This document shows, in pieces, positions 47,640-59,210 of a stretch of DNA of 64,000 nucleotides. The DNA is taken from positions 69,511,916-69,575,915 of the forward strand of contig CM049315.1 of NCBI GenBank assembly GCA_026874595.1, in the 5' to 3' direction. This DNA is from Sipunculus nudus. Taxonomy: Eukaryota; Annelida; Sipuncula; Golfingiida; Sipunculidae. The position numbers and the translations under genes were made by a program. Every line of letters starts with the position of its first letter. Position 1 is the stretch's first letter. The notes beneath the pieces are model-generated. The model had not been told where the DNA came from, made no database searches, and saw only the letters and a program-made list of their open reading frames with translations.

Positions 47640-49349
47640 ATATTATGAAGTAAATGTCGTCGTTATCGTTATATTTTCCGCTGGTATGAGTTTATTTTAT
47701 CATATAAACGACCCAATCACAATTTTATCAGTTAATCAACTCACCTTCCAATTACCACTGGGAAGCACTGTCCGCCTGGTCTGATGGATTCGTCTCTCCC
47801 ACTAGAGGTCAGCACATGCACAAACCTTAGGCATCTCTCCCGGCACTGATAGAACGAGAGTAAAATAATGTTTGATATGTTACTTTATAGTTTCATTCTT
47901 ACATTTTGTTCAATATTGTATGTTATATTTTGTCAATAGAATTAAAATTTTCTCTCTTAAAATAATAGCTTAATTATCCTTTAATCATTGTTTACCTGCT
48001 ATCTTTGCTATATACATTATGTTTTCCTTTATAGGATCATTCTTATGCAACTCTTACAACTTTAATTAACCATTTAATGCAAACAAATGTGTCATATTTT
48101 GTAACTATAATGGATACATTGTTTTGGTTTTACCTGCATTGAATACCGGTACAGCTTCCGGTTTCTGGGGGTTATTTGTTGGTAACTGGATACGGACTCC
48201 AAAGTAAAAGAGCTTCCGTCGCCAAAGGTGATGCTCGTGACGTCATGACTACAGCGGACCTTGACGCTGTTATAAAACTCCACCTCAAAGTCACAGTTGT
48301 CGTTTTCCATCAGCATACACTTGGCCTGGTCCGTGTACATAGTCACTTTTGGTGTTCTCGACTTGACAAGTTCAACAAATCTGTAACATTAATTAGAAAT
48401 GAATTGATATGCAACGGAATCCAAAAGCACAAAGAAAAATATAAATCTTTTAAACGAATTAATCTGTAAGAAATAAATTTTCTTTACTGAATGTAAGGTC
48501 CATTATATATACTCTATCTTATTCTTTAATCGTTCTTTTTAACATTATCACCTTGCTGCATGTTGGTACTTCTTCCAGTGTTTCTGGGGCATCCTGTCGA
48601 AGCTGTACTTCCTGACAGAGTCTACTGCAGGGATGGCTGGACTGTCACTGACTGTCGTGACGTAACACTGGGGCTGATAAACCTGTATCACATGACCATC
48701 AGAGCTGATCTTCATCACCTCTCTCACGATATCCAGGTCCTTTTTATTTTTGAGTATCTCCAAGTACACGCTGCAGTCGTCTGTGATCGTCATCTGTTTT
48801 AGAATAAAATTGTAAAAACAAAGTTGTACGGAACTCATTTACATATATTCTAATATTATATCTTGAAATAAAAAAAAAGAAAGAACATGGAATGCAAATA
48901 TAATTGTGGAATATAGACTTATATTGATATTTATCCAATTTGATTTTATTGTTCGCTTACCATTGTATTTCGTATTTTCTGACGTATAGGCTTTAGACGA
49001 GAGGTGTTCAGAGGAGAAGGGGCACAATAGCTCGCGCTCGTCACGTGATCACCTGTGACGTCACTCTGAGACTTGACGCTCTCCTTCTTCTGGTCACTCT
49101 GAATAAAACTCTCCCCGGTGTCTCCCTCAGTATAACCTGTAGACTGGGTATTCTGACATTCTTGTATATTCTTCGTATTGTCGTCTTCACTTGGATGATA
49201 GAGCTGAAAAGAAATAACGAATTTTATTATTTTATGTGCAAAATTCTTGATTATAGTAAAATTAATTTCCGCATATGTAATAAAACGAGATAAATGTGGA
49301 AAGATTTTAAAATCTTCCAGTTGATACGTACCATGCTGAAAGCACCCAT
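45600..49349 (-). CDS. PLK4-like: Kinase-less PLK4-like polo-box protein B (505 aa, 7 exons)
   Basis: Coding exons in transcript order: 49,332-49,349, 48,961-49,203, 48,552-48,793, 48,134-48,380, 47,745-47,845, 46,313-46,882 and 45,600-45,696. All have GT/AG borders and matching phases, giving 505 codons and no stop. Exons 3, 4, 5 and 7 have exactly the lengths of gene A (242, 247, 101 and 97 bp). The second exon is longer (243 bp), and exon 6 is longer (570 bp against 366) because of a Ser/Pro/Thr-rich linker before PB3. Diagnostic segments: [16 protein letters not shown] before PB1; [19 protein letters not shown] and [15 protein letters not shown] in PB1; [18 protein letters not shown] and CFPVVIGR in PB2; [20 protein letters not shown] in PB3. 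No kinase sequence precedes the six-codon ATG exon (MGAFSM). The PB1 exon is roughly three-quarters identical to A by eye. Role as for A: a PLK4 C-terminal-domain protein whose partner binding is inferred, not shown. Confidence 0.88.
47576..47637. repeat. (TA)n microsatellite in an intron of gene B
   Basis: A run of TATATA, preceded by TGTGTATA, lying between exons 5 and 6 of polo-box gene B. It does not touch splice sites. Confidence 0.9.
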
Positions 49350-49484
49350 TTTAGTTTTCAATGGTATATTATTTTTCAAGCTTGCAACTTTTGAGATTCT
49401 AAAATAATGATTACTGCAGAGATAATGCGGTGTCACAGTGTCAAGAGAGTCACGGTGAACGACTAATGACTTCCATGGAATCCA

Positions 49485-49520
49485 GCGTGTATTTATATCG
49501 TTCTCAGGGTCACGTGATTT
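49485..49520 (-). promoter_or_regulatory. TATA box and E-box of polo-box gene B
   Basis: On the minus strand CGATATAAATAC (49,489-49,500) is a good TATA box, about 140 bp upstream of the ATG at 49,349. A CACGTG E-box (49,511-49,516) lies just upstream of it. A transcription start is expected about 30 bp downstream, near the CATTAGTCG text at about 49,464. This supports a short, independent first exon rather than a missing upstream kinase part. Confidence 0.6.
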
Positions 49521-49559
49521 ACCACGTCCCACCAGGACCTGTCCATTCATGATTGATCA

Positions 49560-51590
49560 TCCTGGTCACCAGACCGTGACGTGTAATCACCGGCGGGTAG
49601 CCGATTATAACATCATTCACACAAGTCGTGCATTTTATAAATTCTCCTTGTTCTTAATTAAGACCATTTCTCTTATGGGCCTTTGATAAGCGTATTAATC
49701 AGGATGTATTCATCTATTGTGAGAAGAATTTAAGAGAATTAAACCGATATTTGTATATAATTTAACTTACCAATCTATACAACTCAGTTTATGAATTCAA
49801 TGCGGGACATCACAGTGTGGTAGAAAGCGTAAAACGGCGCAATACCAGTTGAAATCAAACTCGCTGCAAGCATACAAATTTATTGCAAGATTAAATATAT
49901 AGTATGAAGTTTATACCAACGAATATCCAATGACAAGAAATCCATGAGGCCGGATAAATGAGTTTTCGACGCTTTAAAGGCGGTCTACAGTAGTCCTGTT
50001 TACTTTAATCCGGTTTTCAGGAAAACGGTTCTTAGTGCGTATAGGCAAATCCGCTTCTAGTCTGCGTGAACCGAGTTTCCCTCCCATTTGATCCAATCCT
50101 TCCTACGAAATATAACTTTTTGCAGCACAGTAAAATTAGATTATGAACTAGGTGCGGACAGCATAGACAATTTTGATTGAATAAACCGATTTAGGCTTTT
50201 GTAAAGCGACGTAGAGTGCGGACGGAAAGCGTTATATTTCAACTTGACCACGAAGATGTGGTCTCACCCACGCGTGACGTCGCGATCTAAATTTTCACGG
50301 TTATATTTCGTCTAATGTAGAGAAAAAAAGACCATATTTTATCATCAATATTTTATTTTACCTTCGTCAGGCTATAATTAAAGTATCAATTTCATTACTA
50401 AATTTAACATTTTACATGCACATAAAAGCCCTTCCAACTGTCTCTCTCTCTCTCTCGTGCTCATCATTTTGACAGATGCTGCACCTTGAGTCTTGTACTC
50501 ATAATGGATAATCTATAATTTTTTGTTTCATATACATATAAGATGATGATCTAATAATATGATAAAATATATAATATAATAATTATATAATAGTACTCAT
50601 TGATATATATTTGCTTGACTTTATCTCTAATGTGTAAGGATTTCTCTTGGTAAATATTAACCCATCAGTGAAATTAATTTATTTCAAGGATCGATTGAGG
50701 ATTAATTTTAGACTTAGTTGATATTGACCTCAATTAAAAACTTTTGACTCGATCAGAAGACAAAACTATATGGTCAACTTAAATCAGTCTATAGTAATGT
50801 GATAGATTCCTTCTTATAATCCACTTAGACTTATAATTATAATGATCTGATCATCTCATAATCTTAATCACTACTTATATACTTAAGATCTTAATTACTC
50901 TCAGATCAATCAATTGGTCGAGATCTCCCTGTTTGACTGATCAGATTAACGTTAATCATTGTCTTCGGCGTTATTACTCATGTCACGTGACCTGGTTATT
51001 GACAAAAGAACACACGGGTCACTGTCGGACAAGATGAAACATACCTATACCTAATGTAATGGCTAATCGTAAATAAAAGGTTTCTCTCTGATAGAAGACA
51101 TATCACTGGGATAGGACTGGTCATATCCAAAAATCGCACCGAAAATCTCGAAGACAGAATAGATATTTTCCTTTACTTTGACAACGCCTCAAGGCCTAAA
51201 ATATGTTGTCACTTAATAAACAAGTTCGTGTGCTATCTAGGAACACTTTCAAAGTTCTTAAAGTTCCCCCGAGGTATATCTCAGTATACTGGTTAATCTC
51301 TCCGCAAATGTGTCGAATTACATACATGTAATAACCCCGCAGGTTATGAAGGAATGACAGCCGAGTCATATGAGGCACATGAAATGACAATGGATAATCT
51401 GGAGATGGGGTTAACCCCTTGACTTTTACATTCAAATATATTCCTCTCTCGTAGCATATTCTTAAGATCGCTAGTTCTGTTCAGCAATATCGATGCAATT
51501 AGATGGATGACTGTTGCAAATGAAGTTTTTTTTTCTGTAGGACTCATGTCGTGACTCAACGTCATGAGCTATCAGTCTGATATATTATAG
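49560..51590. other. Intergenic, no gene seen
   Basis: AT-rich sequence upstream of gene B. Read on the minus strand there is no kinase motif (no HRD or DFG context) in any frame. A short CT tract lies at 50,442-50,457. Short frames at 51,196-51,565 lack support. Confidence 0.5.
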
Positions 51591-51734
51591 TGTCAAGGAT
51601 TCACGGCTAGTTTCAGCAGGCCGCACACAGAGCGGACGAGACTGAAGAGTCCGTGACAATCTTTCCCGTTTCGGCCCAGTCCTAGAGGGGTCACAGACAG
51701 AGCGGACCGGACTAGTTCCGGACTAGTTTTCCAT

Positions 51735-51736
51735 GG

Positions 51737-51767
<31 letters not shown>

Positions 51768-51768
51768 T
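51735..51768. repeat. (CA)n/(TA)n microsatellite
   Basis: A CA run followed by TATATATA, immediately before the SINE-like repeat. Confidence 0.85.
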
Positions 51769-51933
51769 GTAACCGGGTGACATAAAAGCGGACAGAACTG
51801 TCTCGCTAGTGAAGCTTGGTTTTATTTGCTATCGAAGCGGTTGGAACGCCGGACTTTTTGCGCCACCGACATGGGTTTGAATCCGGGATCGGCTCAGTAT
51901 ATTCCCCTGAGCAAATTAATTTTTCTTCGTAAC
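51769..51933 (+). repeat. tRNA-derived SINE-like element, copy 1
   Basis: Starts GTAACCGGGTGACATAAAAG and ends CTTCGTAAC. The middle has tRNA-like internal promoter text: a CGGTTGGAACGCCGGACT stretch (degenerate A-box side) and GGGTTTGAATCC (B box). The element recurs twice at 61,440-61,709. A truncated second start lies at 52,055-52,112. It is not a functional tRNA gene, since no acceptor-stem pairing was found. Confidence 0.7.
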
Positions 51934-52054
51934 AAAATGGGGGCTCTCCCAACGTGACGGTTAACTTTGTGGCCCAGGGAATAAGCTCATTAAAGTGTGA
52001 CTCCTGGGATAATTAGTCTTGTTCTGATAGCAGAACGCTCTTAACAGGGGGTAT

Positions 52055-52112
52055 GTTACGGGGTGACATTAAAGCGGACCGAACTGTCTCGCTAGCGAAG
52101 CTTGCTTTGCCA
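52055..52112 (+). repeat. tRNA-derived SINE-like element, truncated copy
   Basis: GTTACGGGGTGACATTAAAG, then GGACCGAACTGTCTCGCTAG. It matches the first 55-60 bp of the copy at 51,769 and stops before the tRNA-like part. Confidence 0.65.
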
Positions 52113-52149
52113 AACGGTTTTCGTGTGTATGTGTGTGTGATATCCGATG

Positions 52150-54460
52150 TTTCACAAAAAATTATCCCAGGCATTATCCATTTATTTGATAATAACGTCC
52201 GCCAGGAGGATGTGCGTTCATTCCCGTTCGAGTGTTTGTGTGTGTGTTTGTCCACAACATAACTCACGACATCCTGAACGGAATCTCATGAAACCTTCAG
52301 GGCATTTCGAAACTAGGCCAATGAAGAATAGATTGAATTTTGGTGTGGATTTGATCCGGACCCAGGAACGTCATTAAATATTATTCGCAAATGTAAAGTC
52401 ACTTATGCACGGAAAAAAAAAACTGGGACTATGTGCCGAATAAATGAATGGCGGAGGCTTGCATTCATTAGATATTAAATGCAGAATCGTAGTTTCTACT
52501 GATTTTGTCATCTATTTTGCCCACCAAAATTGTTTCACTGGGGGTTTTAAGCTTGGTAAGAAAAGAATAATGACATGCAAATATTTTGACAAACAAAAGG
52601 TAAAATCTGAAGCATTTGTGTAAGATATTTAAAACTAAATTTTTAAGATAAATTGAACCATGACGAACGGCATTCAGACACAGGGGGCAGGAAATTAACA
52701 CCCCAGAGGGTGACATGAATATTGACATAGCGATAACGAGCAGCTGTAGCACTGAAACTGACAAGGGGCGAATGGTTGATTTCAGGTGCTTTGACACACC
52801 TGTATGCACTTACAATCAAGGTCAACTCCAAAATAGTCTCGCATACATGAATGTGAAGAATTCCTTTAAATATTCAAGAATATTTATGAACAAATACACT
52901 CAAATTTTGCTTTGCATAACCAAACATTAGATCGTTTATTTAATATTTTGCAGTAAAAATTTTAATCTTAAGTTTTTGTTTAATATTGTGAGTCTCTAGA
53001 CAATTTGAAGTTGCATATAAATAATCCTAACATTTAAGTCATGATTATTTCTGTAATTTTCATATGTCTGAATAGTTACAGTACCAATCAGCGTTGAGCA
53101 TCACCCAGTTACTCTTAACGCTGTTATTATTATCCGAGAAAATAACAAATATTAGTTTGAGTTTATAGGTATATTATAAATAAATGGTCCGTATATACCA
53201 AAAAACAGCTAAAATTTTTTTATGTTCTTCCTTAATTTCCCCTCGAACAAAGATTAAAAAAATATCATCATATAAAAACAACAATTTTTACTCAGCATCT
53301 TACGGAATAATGAAAAGTACTCTTGTAAAATTTTGTGCAAAATAATTTACCGCATTATAAAACATTGTGTATATGATAAGGCCCTTGCGTCACAGCTTTA
53401 TTGTTAGAACTGGCTTTTTTTTAGCAAAAATGTAAACAAAGTATGTGTACATATGAAGATCATTTGAACATAAACCAGAAGAGTGGTCAGAGACTACATG
53501 CATACCTCCGCCAGGTTTGTGTTACAAAGGAAATATATCAATGCAAGCCCGTGGGACCGAGTGTCACAGGTCGGATAAACACACTGCCCTCACAAATATC
53601 TCATGATGGTTATTAATTATTTAAAAAACTGAAATTACTTTTTCAGTAAAGTTGCTAACCAGCCAACAAACCAAACTAAACCTACTGACGACGACCAAAA
53701 CAATATGCTTCCTGGTGGAGGTATAACTAACTTGTATGATTGCACAAAATAACCTGAAGAACAACTGAAAAATAAAAATAATCGAGGCTCTGAAAATTAC
53801 AAAAGAATGGTGTGTGAGTTTCATGTCCAATGATGTGTCTTTATGCTCTCGGAAAAAGGCCACGCTTGCAGTTTCAATATTCACTGATTTTTATATTACT
53901 AAATATTACCTTATATAAGAGGGTAACTGTTTATTATACAACAACTCATCTGGTAATTGTGACGTTACTCAATTTTTGTTCTAACAAGCGGGTACTTTTA
54001 TACCCGGTGTTTTATGGAAATGGCCCAAGTGAGGAAACAAAGCTTAGTCATTTGACTGAAATATAAATGGTTCTTTACAGAAATTCTAAGAAACCGCAAA
54101 ATAAATTAAGGTCACGAATAAGCGTTCAAAATATAATTTTTGTTGTTCTTCGTTAATTCACGACTCGGACACTAGATGTGAACATAAAGAAATTTTTCAA
54201 ATAAAAAAAAGTTTATCAAGCTTATCACCTTTTAAAGAAAGTTGTTGATAACGTTCACCAGTAAACATGTTGTTGGTTTGGACTTGACAAGGGCAAGTGT
54301 CTGTCCTTGACGGACTTTCACCATGATTAACTGATTGACATTTCCTCTAAATAAACCACGAAGTAACAATCAAAAACATATTTAACATAAAAGAAAACAT
54401 GCAGTGTATCCTTTCCATAAACTTGTATTTGTTACTAAAATGTCACATGAGTAATCTTTT
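52150..54460 (+). repeat. Dispersed repeat R1, long copy 3
   Basis: Colinear with 841-4,600. The core is at 52,180-52,420, then 52,470-52,560, 52,640-52,920, 53,150-53,300 and 54,110-54,270. It continues into the distal-end text at 54,320-54,420 that also occurs at 565-640 and 13,140-13,210. It lacks the 26-bp minisatellite that follows the same point in copy 1. No coding sequence was recognised. Confidence 0.75.
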
Positions 54461-54764
54461 TCTTTCAAATATTAAGCTAGCATGGACTCGTTTTATCCGC
54501 GTATTAAACTATAGCCACATTGTAGAAAAAAATAGACAGCCACGTCAGGCATGGAATCATTACATTTTGTAGAATCACTAGTTCCTAGGTTGAGTCGCAT
54601 GCATTAGTTGCAACGATCAGTCACTATAGTTACGACCGGGGATCGTGACCAGCTAATATGGTATTGAATATTTTGGGCAATGGAAACACAGTGTTGTCTG
54701 TTTGAAAGTTTGTGTCGGACTCATAATACCAAGGTCTCGCCGAAAAGAATATTCCTGAATCTAC

Positions 54765-55150
54765 AAGTGTTAGATTCCCTGGACTCGACACCCAGAAAAC
54801 AGTCCTTGGACTCGATACCAAGAAAACAATCCAAGGACTCGATACCCAGAAAACAGTCCCTGCACTCGATACCCAGAAAACAGTCCCTGCACTCGATACC
54901 TAGAAAACAGTCCCTGCACTAGATACCCAGAAAACAGTTCCTACACTCGATACCCAGAAAACAGTTCCTACACTCGATACCTAGAAAACAGTTCCTACAC
55001 TCGATACCCAGCAAACAGTTCCTACACTCGATACCCAGAAAAGTCCCTGAACTCGAAACCCAGAAAACAGTTCCTTGACTCGATACCCAGAAAACAGTCC
55101 TTAGACCCGATACCCCAAAAAAGTCCCTGAGCTCGATACCCCGCAAGCAG
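54765..55150. repeat. 27-bp minisatellite
   Basis: About 14 units of CTGCACTCGATACCCAGAAA plus ACAGTCC. As 27 is a multiple of three, both strands read as 9-residue repeats: SIPRKQSLH on plus and FLGIECRNC on minus. No start context or flanking exon structure supports a protein. Confidence 0.93.
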
Positions 55151-57050
55151 AGATTAAGTGAAGGATTTCAAGAATAACTGGAACAACTGGTAATTAAGAT
55201 ATTGAGCAATACTGGCGGAGGTATTTGTCATGTCAGACGGTTCTAGTTTTATTTATGCTTATTTTAATTTTATAGATGGTTGTATTATATTTTAAACATC
55301 ACTGATTACACACCTATTTGACTTAATCGTTCAATGCCGGAGAAACGAAGTATCAATATCCACATCATGAGCCCAAACATGTAAAATGACCTTCGACAGT
55401 CGTACTCTCGGTATTTAATTAATTCAATAACTGAATCAGAGTTGGCAGCCATTAAGTTCAAAACGTGCTCAGATCACACCAATATCATTGACACACTTGT
55501 AAGACTCATCCCAAACGCGCAATTAGCGTGCTCTCACCGTTACTTTGGTTGTGGCGTCCATGTTACCGTCAAACACCTAATAGTACATACCCAAAGTTTA
55601 TGTTATATCAACTAATAATAATAGTTAACCTTAATTTATATATAATATATGCGGTGAACCCACTTTTGTCGGATAAAAGGCAGGCCAAGTACAGCAGCCG
55701 AATAAAGGAAATCGGTCCTTCATAAAATCATAGGTTTGACACAACCCCAGTCCCGGCCACAACCACAGCCGCGTGCAAAGAATCGTATTTTAGACAAATT
55801 GTTCAATGAAGGGGGTTTTTTACACTTTACTTGCTCATCACTGAATTCATTTCTAAATATGAGTATATTGGACAAATCAATGACTCCGGTAGAAATGTTT
55901 ATAGAACAAGCTTAAGCGAGATTATTTGTCCATAAGAGCCTTCTATGTCAATTTGATATAAAAGTTGAGTCACGATAATTTTAAGATAGATGCATGTATT
56001 TGTTGACACGTAATTAAGTAAATCAGTTAGTTTTTCTTTTTGTAATGTACTGCTGAATGGGTTGCTAATTTACTGAGTGTACATGTATGTAATCTTTAAT
56101 TCAGTCTTTGCGGAAGGAATAATCTAAACCCTGTAAATAAATGCTTTTACAATAAACAGTAATGAATAGCCATGAATTTGAACAACAGCTGTTTTTGGTA
56201 AGCAGTTTAAGACACGAGGCTAGACTTGTATGCATATATTTAATTTCTAGGCCAACGAAATAGTTATGTAATCTGCCTCTAGACTGGAGTAAATTACTAG
56301 TTTATAACACATAATAGCAAATATATCATACACAGCTGCAGGCATAAAGACTGGTAGTGTGGACAATGAGGTGGTAGTTAGCGCCACCTGTCAAGTTCAG
56401 CTGAACTGAAGGTTATCTTGATACGTCAACATTACTGGAGATTTCACTGCATATAAACAGTACTTCTTCGTTCTTGACGCAACATGTGACGTTTAAATAT
56501 GACGTTAGAAAATGCAAATAAAAGGCTTCTTCCACGGCCTTGTGACGTCATAATTTTCAAACATCCGGGATTCATCCGATTCAAGTAAAAGACTGTTAGT
56601 TATTATGTCCGTGACGTCTATTCAACTGCATTGCTTCAACGTTAACCCATGGGTATCCTTTTCTTAGAGATCGTGCGAATTGTCTGTTTTCTGGGTGATC
56701 ATCCACATTCTTTTTTTTATAATTCTGACCATCTCACTCAACACATCCTCATCTTATACATGTACACAGAAAAAAAAACGATTAGGAGTTTTGAGCACAA
56801 AAGTATAATAAATATGCATAACTGTAGCAATGTTCAACATGAGGTACATATGATACACAAAGTATAATCCACACGAATATACGAGAGATCCTGGATTATT
56901 CGCATACCTTCCTCCCGTAGAGAATTTCTGAAGTGTTTTGACGATTCTTCACGCACGTGTAATAAAATTCCAGAAACACTCATGCGCGTGTCCGCGAAGT
57001 AATTTCAACACAAGAGGTCTCGGTGCTAATCTAACGTAAACTAGTAAAGT
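55151..57050. other. Intergenic, no gene seen
   Basis: AT-rich unique sequence. A TATA-like GCATATAAACAG at about 56,450, followed by several GTGACGTC motifs (56,487-56,620), could be a promoter, but no convincing exon follows. The 72-codon frame at 56,649-56,867 is unsupported. Confidence 0.4.
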
Positions 57051-57876
57051 CACATTACCGGCCGAGCTCCGGCGTTTTTCTAAAATCGGCCGAGCAGCGA
57101 TTCCCAATCTTTTCCCTATTAAAAATCATCCGTCGATTTTCACAGATTGTTGTCACAAAAGTATCGAGGCTCGGCCGAGTCCAAAGAGTTTTTTTCTGCT
57201 CCTGAAATGTGAGGGGCCCGACAGAACGTCGTTGGATGCACGTCCGAGCCTCCTCCGAACATCGTTTGGAGCTCGTCCGACGCTCTTTAACTCGAACGAG
57301 GCTCCTCAGCGGTCCGCCCGACCAGTTTGGTCCTGTCAGCTTTGTCCGGGCGGAGTTCACGCTACTGAAAAATCCCGACGATCCAAAAAATCCCCCGGCG
57401 ATGCTCGCTGGAGGCCCCGGCGATCTCTCTTCTCGAGCTGCTACCGAGCAGAATTTTCGCCGAATTCCCAGCAAGTACTCGTCGCCCTTAAGCGACTCTC
57501 ATACTTTCACGACTTAAAAATCGATAGGTGCCTAGTACCGCGGAGTTCAGACTTAGTGTCACTCGGCAATTTTTTTCGTCGAGTTTTATCACTAAATTTT
57601 TGCAAAGGGTGTGTGACGATGTCATCCGTGTCACCTACGAGCGTGCGCTGAGGTGCTACAGAGTTAACACCGAGTTGTACCGAGTACTGCACGAATATTG
57701 CCGATTACCATAAGAGTTTATCCGAGCCTTGTAAGAGTTGTCTCGAGTTACAACGAGTTTCAAGGAATATCTCACGAGTTTACACGAGTGCCGTAGGGGG
57801 TTTCCTAGACTTATTCTGAGCTACCTACGAGAGCCCACGAGTACGAGTTGAGTCTGGCGTCGGTTCCGGGAATGTC

Positions 57877-57884
57877 TATATAAA
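57877..57884 (+). promoter_or_regulatory. TATA box of the transposase remnant
   Basis: TATATAAA, 35 bp before the ATG at 57,919. The position is consistent with a short-leader transposon promoter. Confidence 0.5.
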
Positions 57885-57918
57885 CTTGTCAGCAACATCT
57901 TTTTTATAATTTATCATC

Positions 57919-58640
57919 ATGAACCGCACAGATGTTGCCACGCTCTACTTCCTGTTTCCTGAAGAATCCCTACTTTTAGCAGGTGGTGCATTTATCTACG
58001 TTACTTGGCGTGAAGAGAACAACAAGAAGAATCCAGTTCAAAGGCGGTTCTGGGCATGGCTTTGGCTTATTCCCAGGGCAGATTATGGCCTGTACGAGAG
58101 ATGGCCAGAGAGGATTCGCCAGGTTTCAAAACTTTCAGCGTGTGGAGCCTGACCTCTTTCAGGAGCTACTCAATCGTGTGGGCCCTCGAACCAGGATTAC
58201 GGCTTGCGCTGATATTACGTTTCCTGGCAACTGGGGATTCCTACAAGACTCTTGAATATGGATTTCGGGTGTCGAACAATGCCATTTCAATTATCGTCCC
58301 ATAAACTTGCGAAGCCATCATAGCGGAGTTGGCGGAGGAGGTTCTCCATTGAGCTACTCAATCGTGTGGGACCGAGGATGAAGAGGCAGGACACCTTCGT
58401 GCGCAAAGCCCTTGAACCAGGAATAGGCTTGCGCTAACATTACTTTACCTATCAACTGGGGATGCCTACAAGAGTCGTGAATATGGATTTCGGGTGTCGA
58501 ACAATGCTATTTCTGCTTAGTCCCTGAAACTTGCGAAGCAATCATAGTTAGCAGAGGAGGTTTTCCATTGTCCAAAGTCATCTGAAGAGTGGAGGGTGGT
58601 GAACCAGAAATTCTCCAAGCGGTAGAAGTTCCACAACACT
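57919..58640 (+). pseudogene. Harbinger transposase (DDE-type), N-terminal part, frameshifted
   Basis: It starts MNRTDVATLYFLFPEE. QRRFWAWLWLIPR with DYGLYERW matches the RRxFWxxPWxxRR...GxY opening typical of PIF/Harbinger transposases. It then needs two frame changes: FQNFQRVEPDLFQELLNRVG at about 58,116-58,175, and LRFLATGDSYKTLEYGFRVS at about 58,217-58,275. 58,340-58,560 is a second, diverged copy of the segment from NRVG to the FRVS region, so part of the gene was duplicated in tandem. It then reads SSEEWRVVNQKFSKR and breaks off before the catalytic GALDGKH/DDE core. No active transposase can be made. Confidence 0.8.
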
Positions 58641-59210
58641 ATATGGGCCCAGGATGTAACTCAACATACACTCGGCACTACTCCTTGGGCAATCAGGAAT
58701 AAATCTTCGGAGCTCGGTTTAACTCTTGCTGAGCTCGGTTCAATAAGACGTTAACTCGCAGGAACTAGTACTCATGTCGGCTTCAATTTATACGTAACTC
58801 GGAAATATTCGCTGTGACTCGGGACCCCACGGGCGTTACTCGGCCTGAGCTCGGGATAACCAGGCTTGTTATTCTAGACCGGGAGATCACCGATCTTTGC
58901 CGAATTAATCCTGAGTAACTCTCAGCTCCACCCGAGGGCCCCACGATTCACGCCGCCTCTTAACTCGGAATGAAATTTTTGAACATGTTCAATTTTTTTT
59001 CCGAGCTTCACGAGCTCACCGGCTGACACCGACTTCTGCAGAGTTTTCCCGAGCATGAAGCCGAGTGTATCAAGATTTCTGACCGAGTATTACTCGGCTT
59101 TCAACTCGTGAAAGTGTATGAGCTGCTTTTAATTCGCGCTAAAGAGCGGCTAGCTCCCGAACGAGCTGTTAATACTGACGAGGCTCGTCTTAAAAGCGGA
59201 GGTTTTTTTT

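Larger units (their letters stand above)
57050..59210 (+). mobile_element. PIF/Harbinger-type DNA transposon, decayed
   Basis: A transposase fragment (57,919-58,640) sits between two GC-richer arms full of short motifs. The left arm (57,600-57,860) is dense in CGAGTT/CCGAG on the plus strand; the right arm (58,680-59,150) is dense in AACTCG/CTCGG, i.e. the same motifs inverted. Such subterminal motif arrays are typical binding sites for a transposase. Exact ends and terminal inverted repeats could not be fixed, so the borders given are approximate. Confidence 0.65.

Noticed and set aside
51825..51900. tRNA gene
   Set aside because: B-box and partial A-box are present, but I found no acceptor or anticodon stem pairing, and the same text recurs as a repeat at 61.5 kb.
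49350..52000. Upstream kinase exons for polo-box gene B
   Set aside because: No HRD, DFG or glycine-loop-like peptide in any minus-strand frame, and a TATA box lies just upstream of the short ATG exon.
57209..57651. Plus- and minus-strand frames of 102-139 codons
   Set aside because: They fall in the GC-rich motif arm of the Harbinger-like element, are open in several frames and have no domain.
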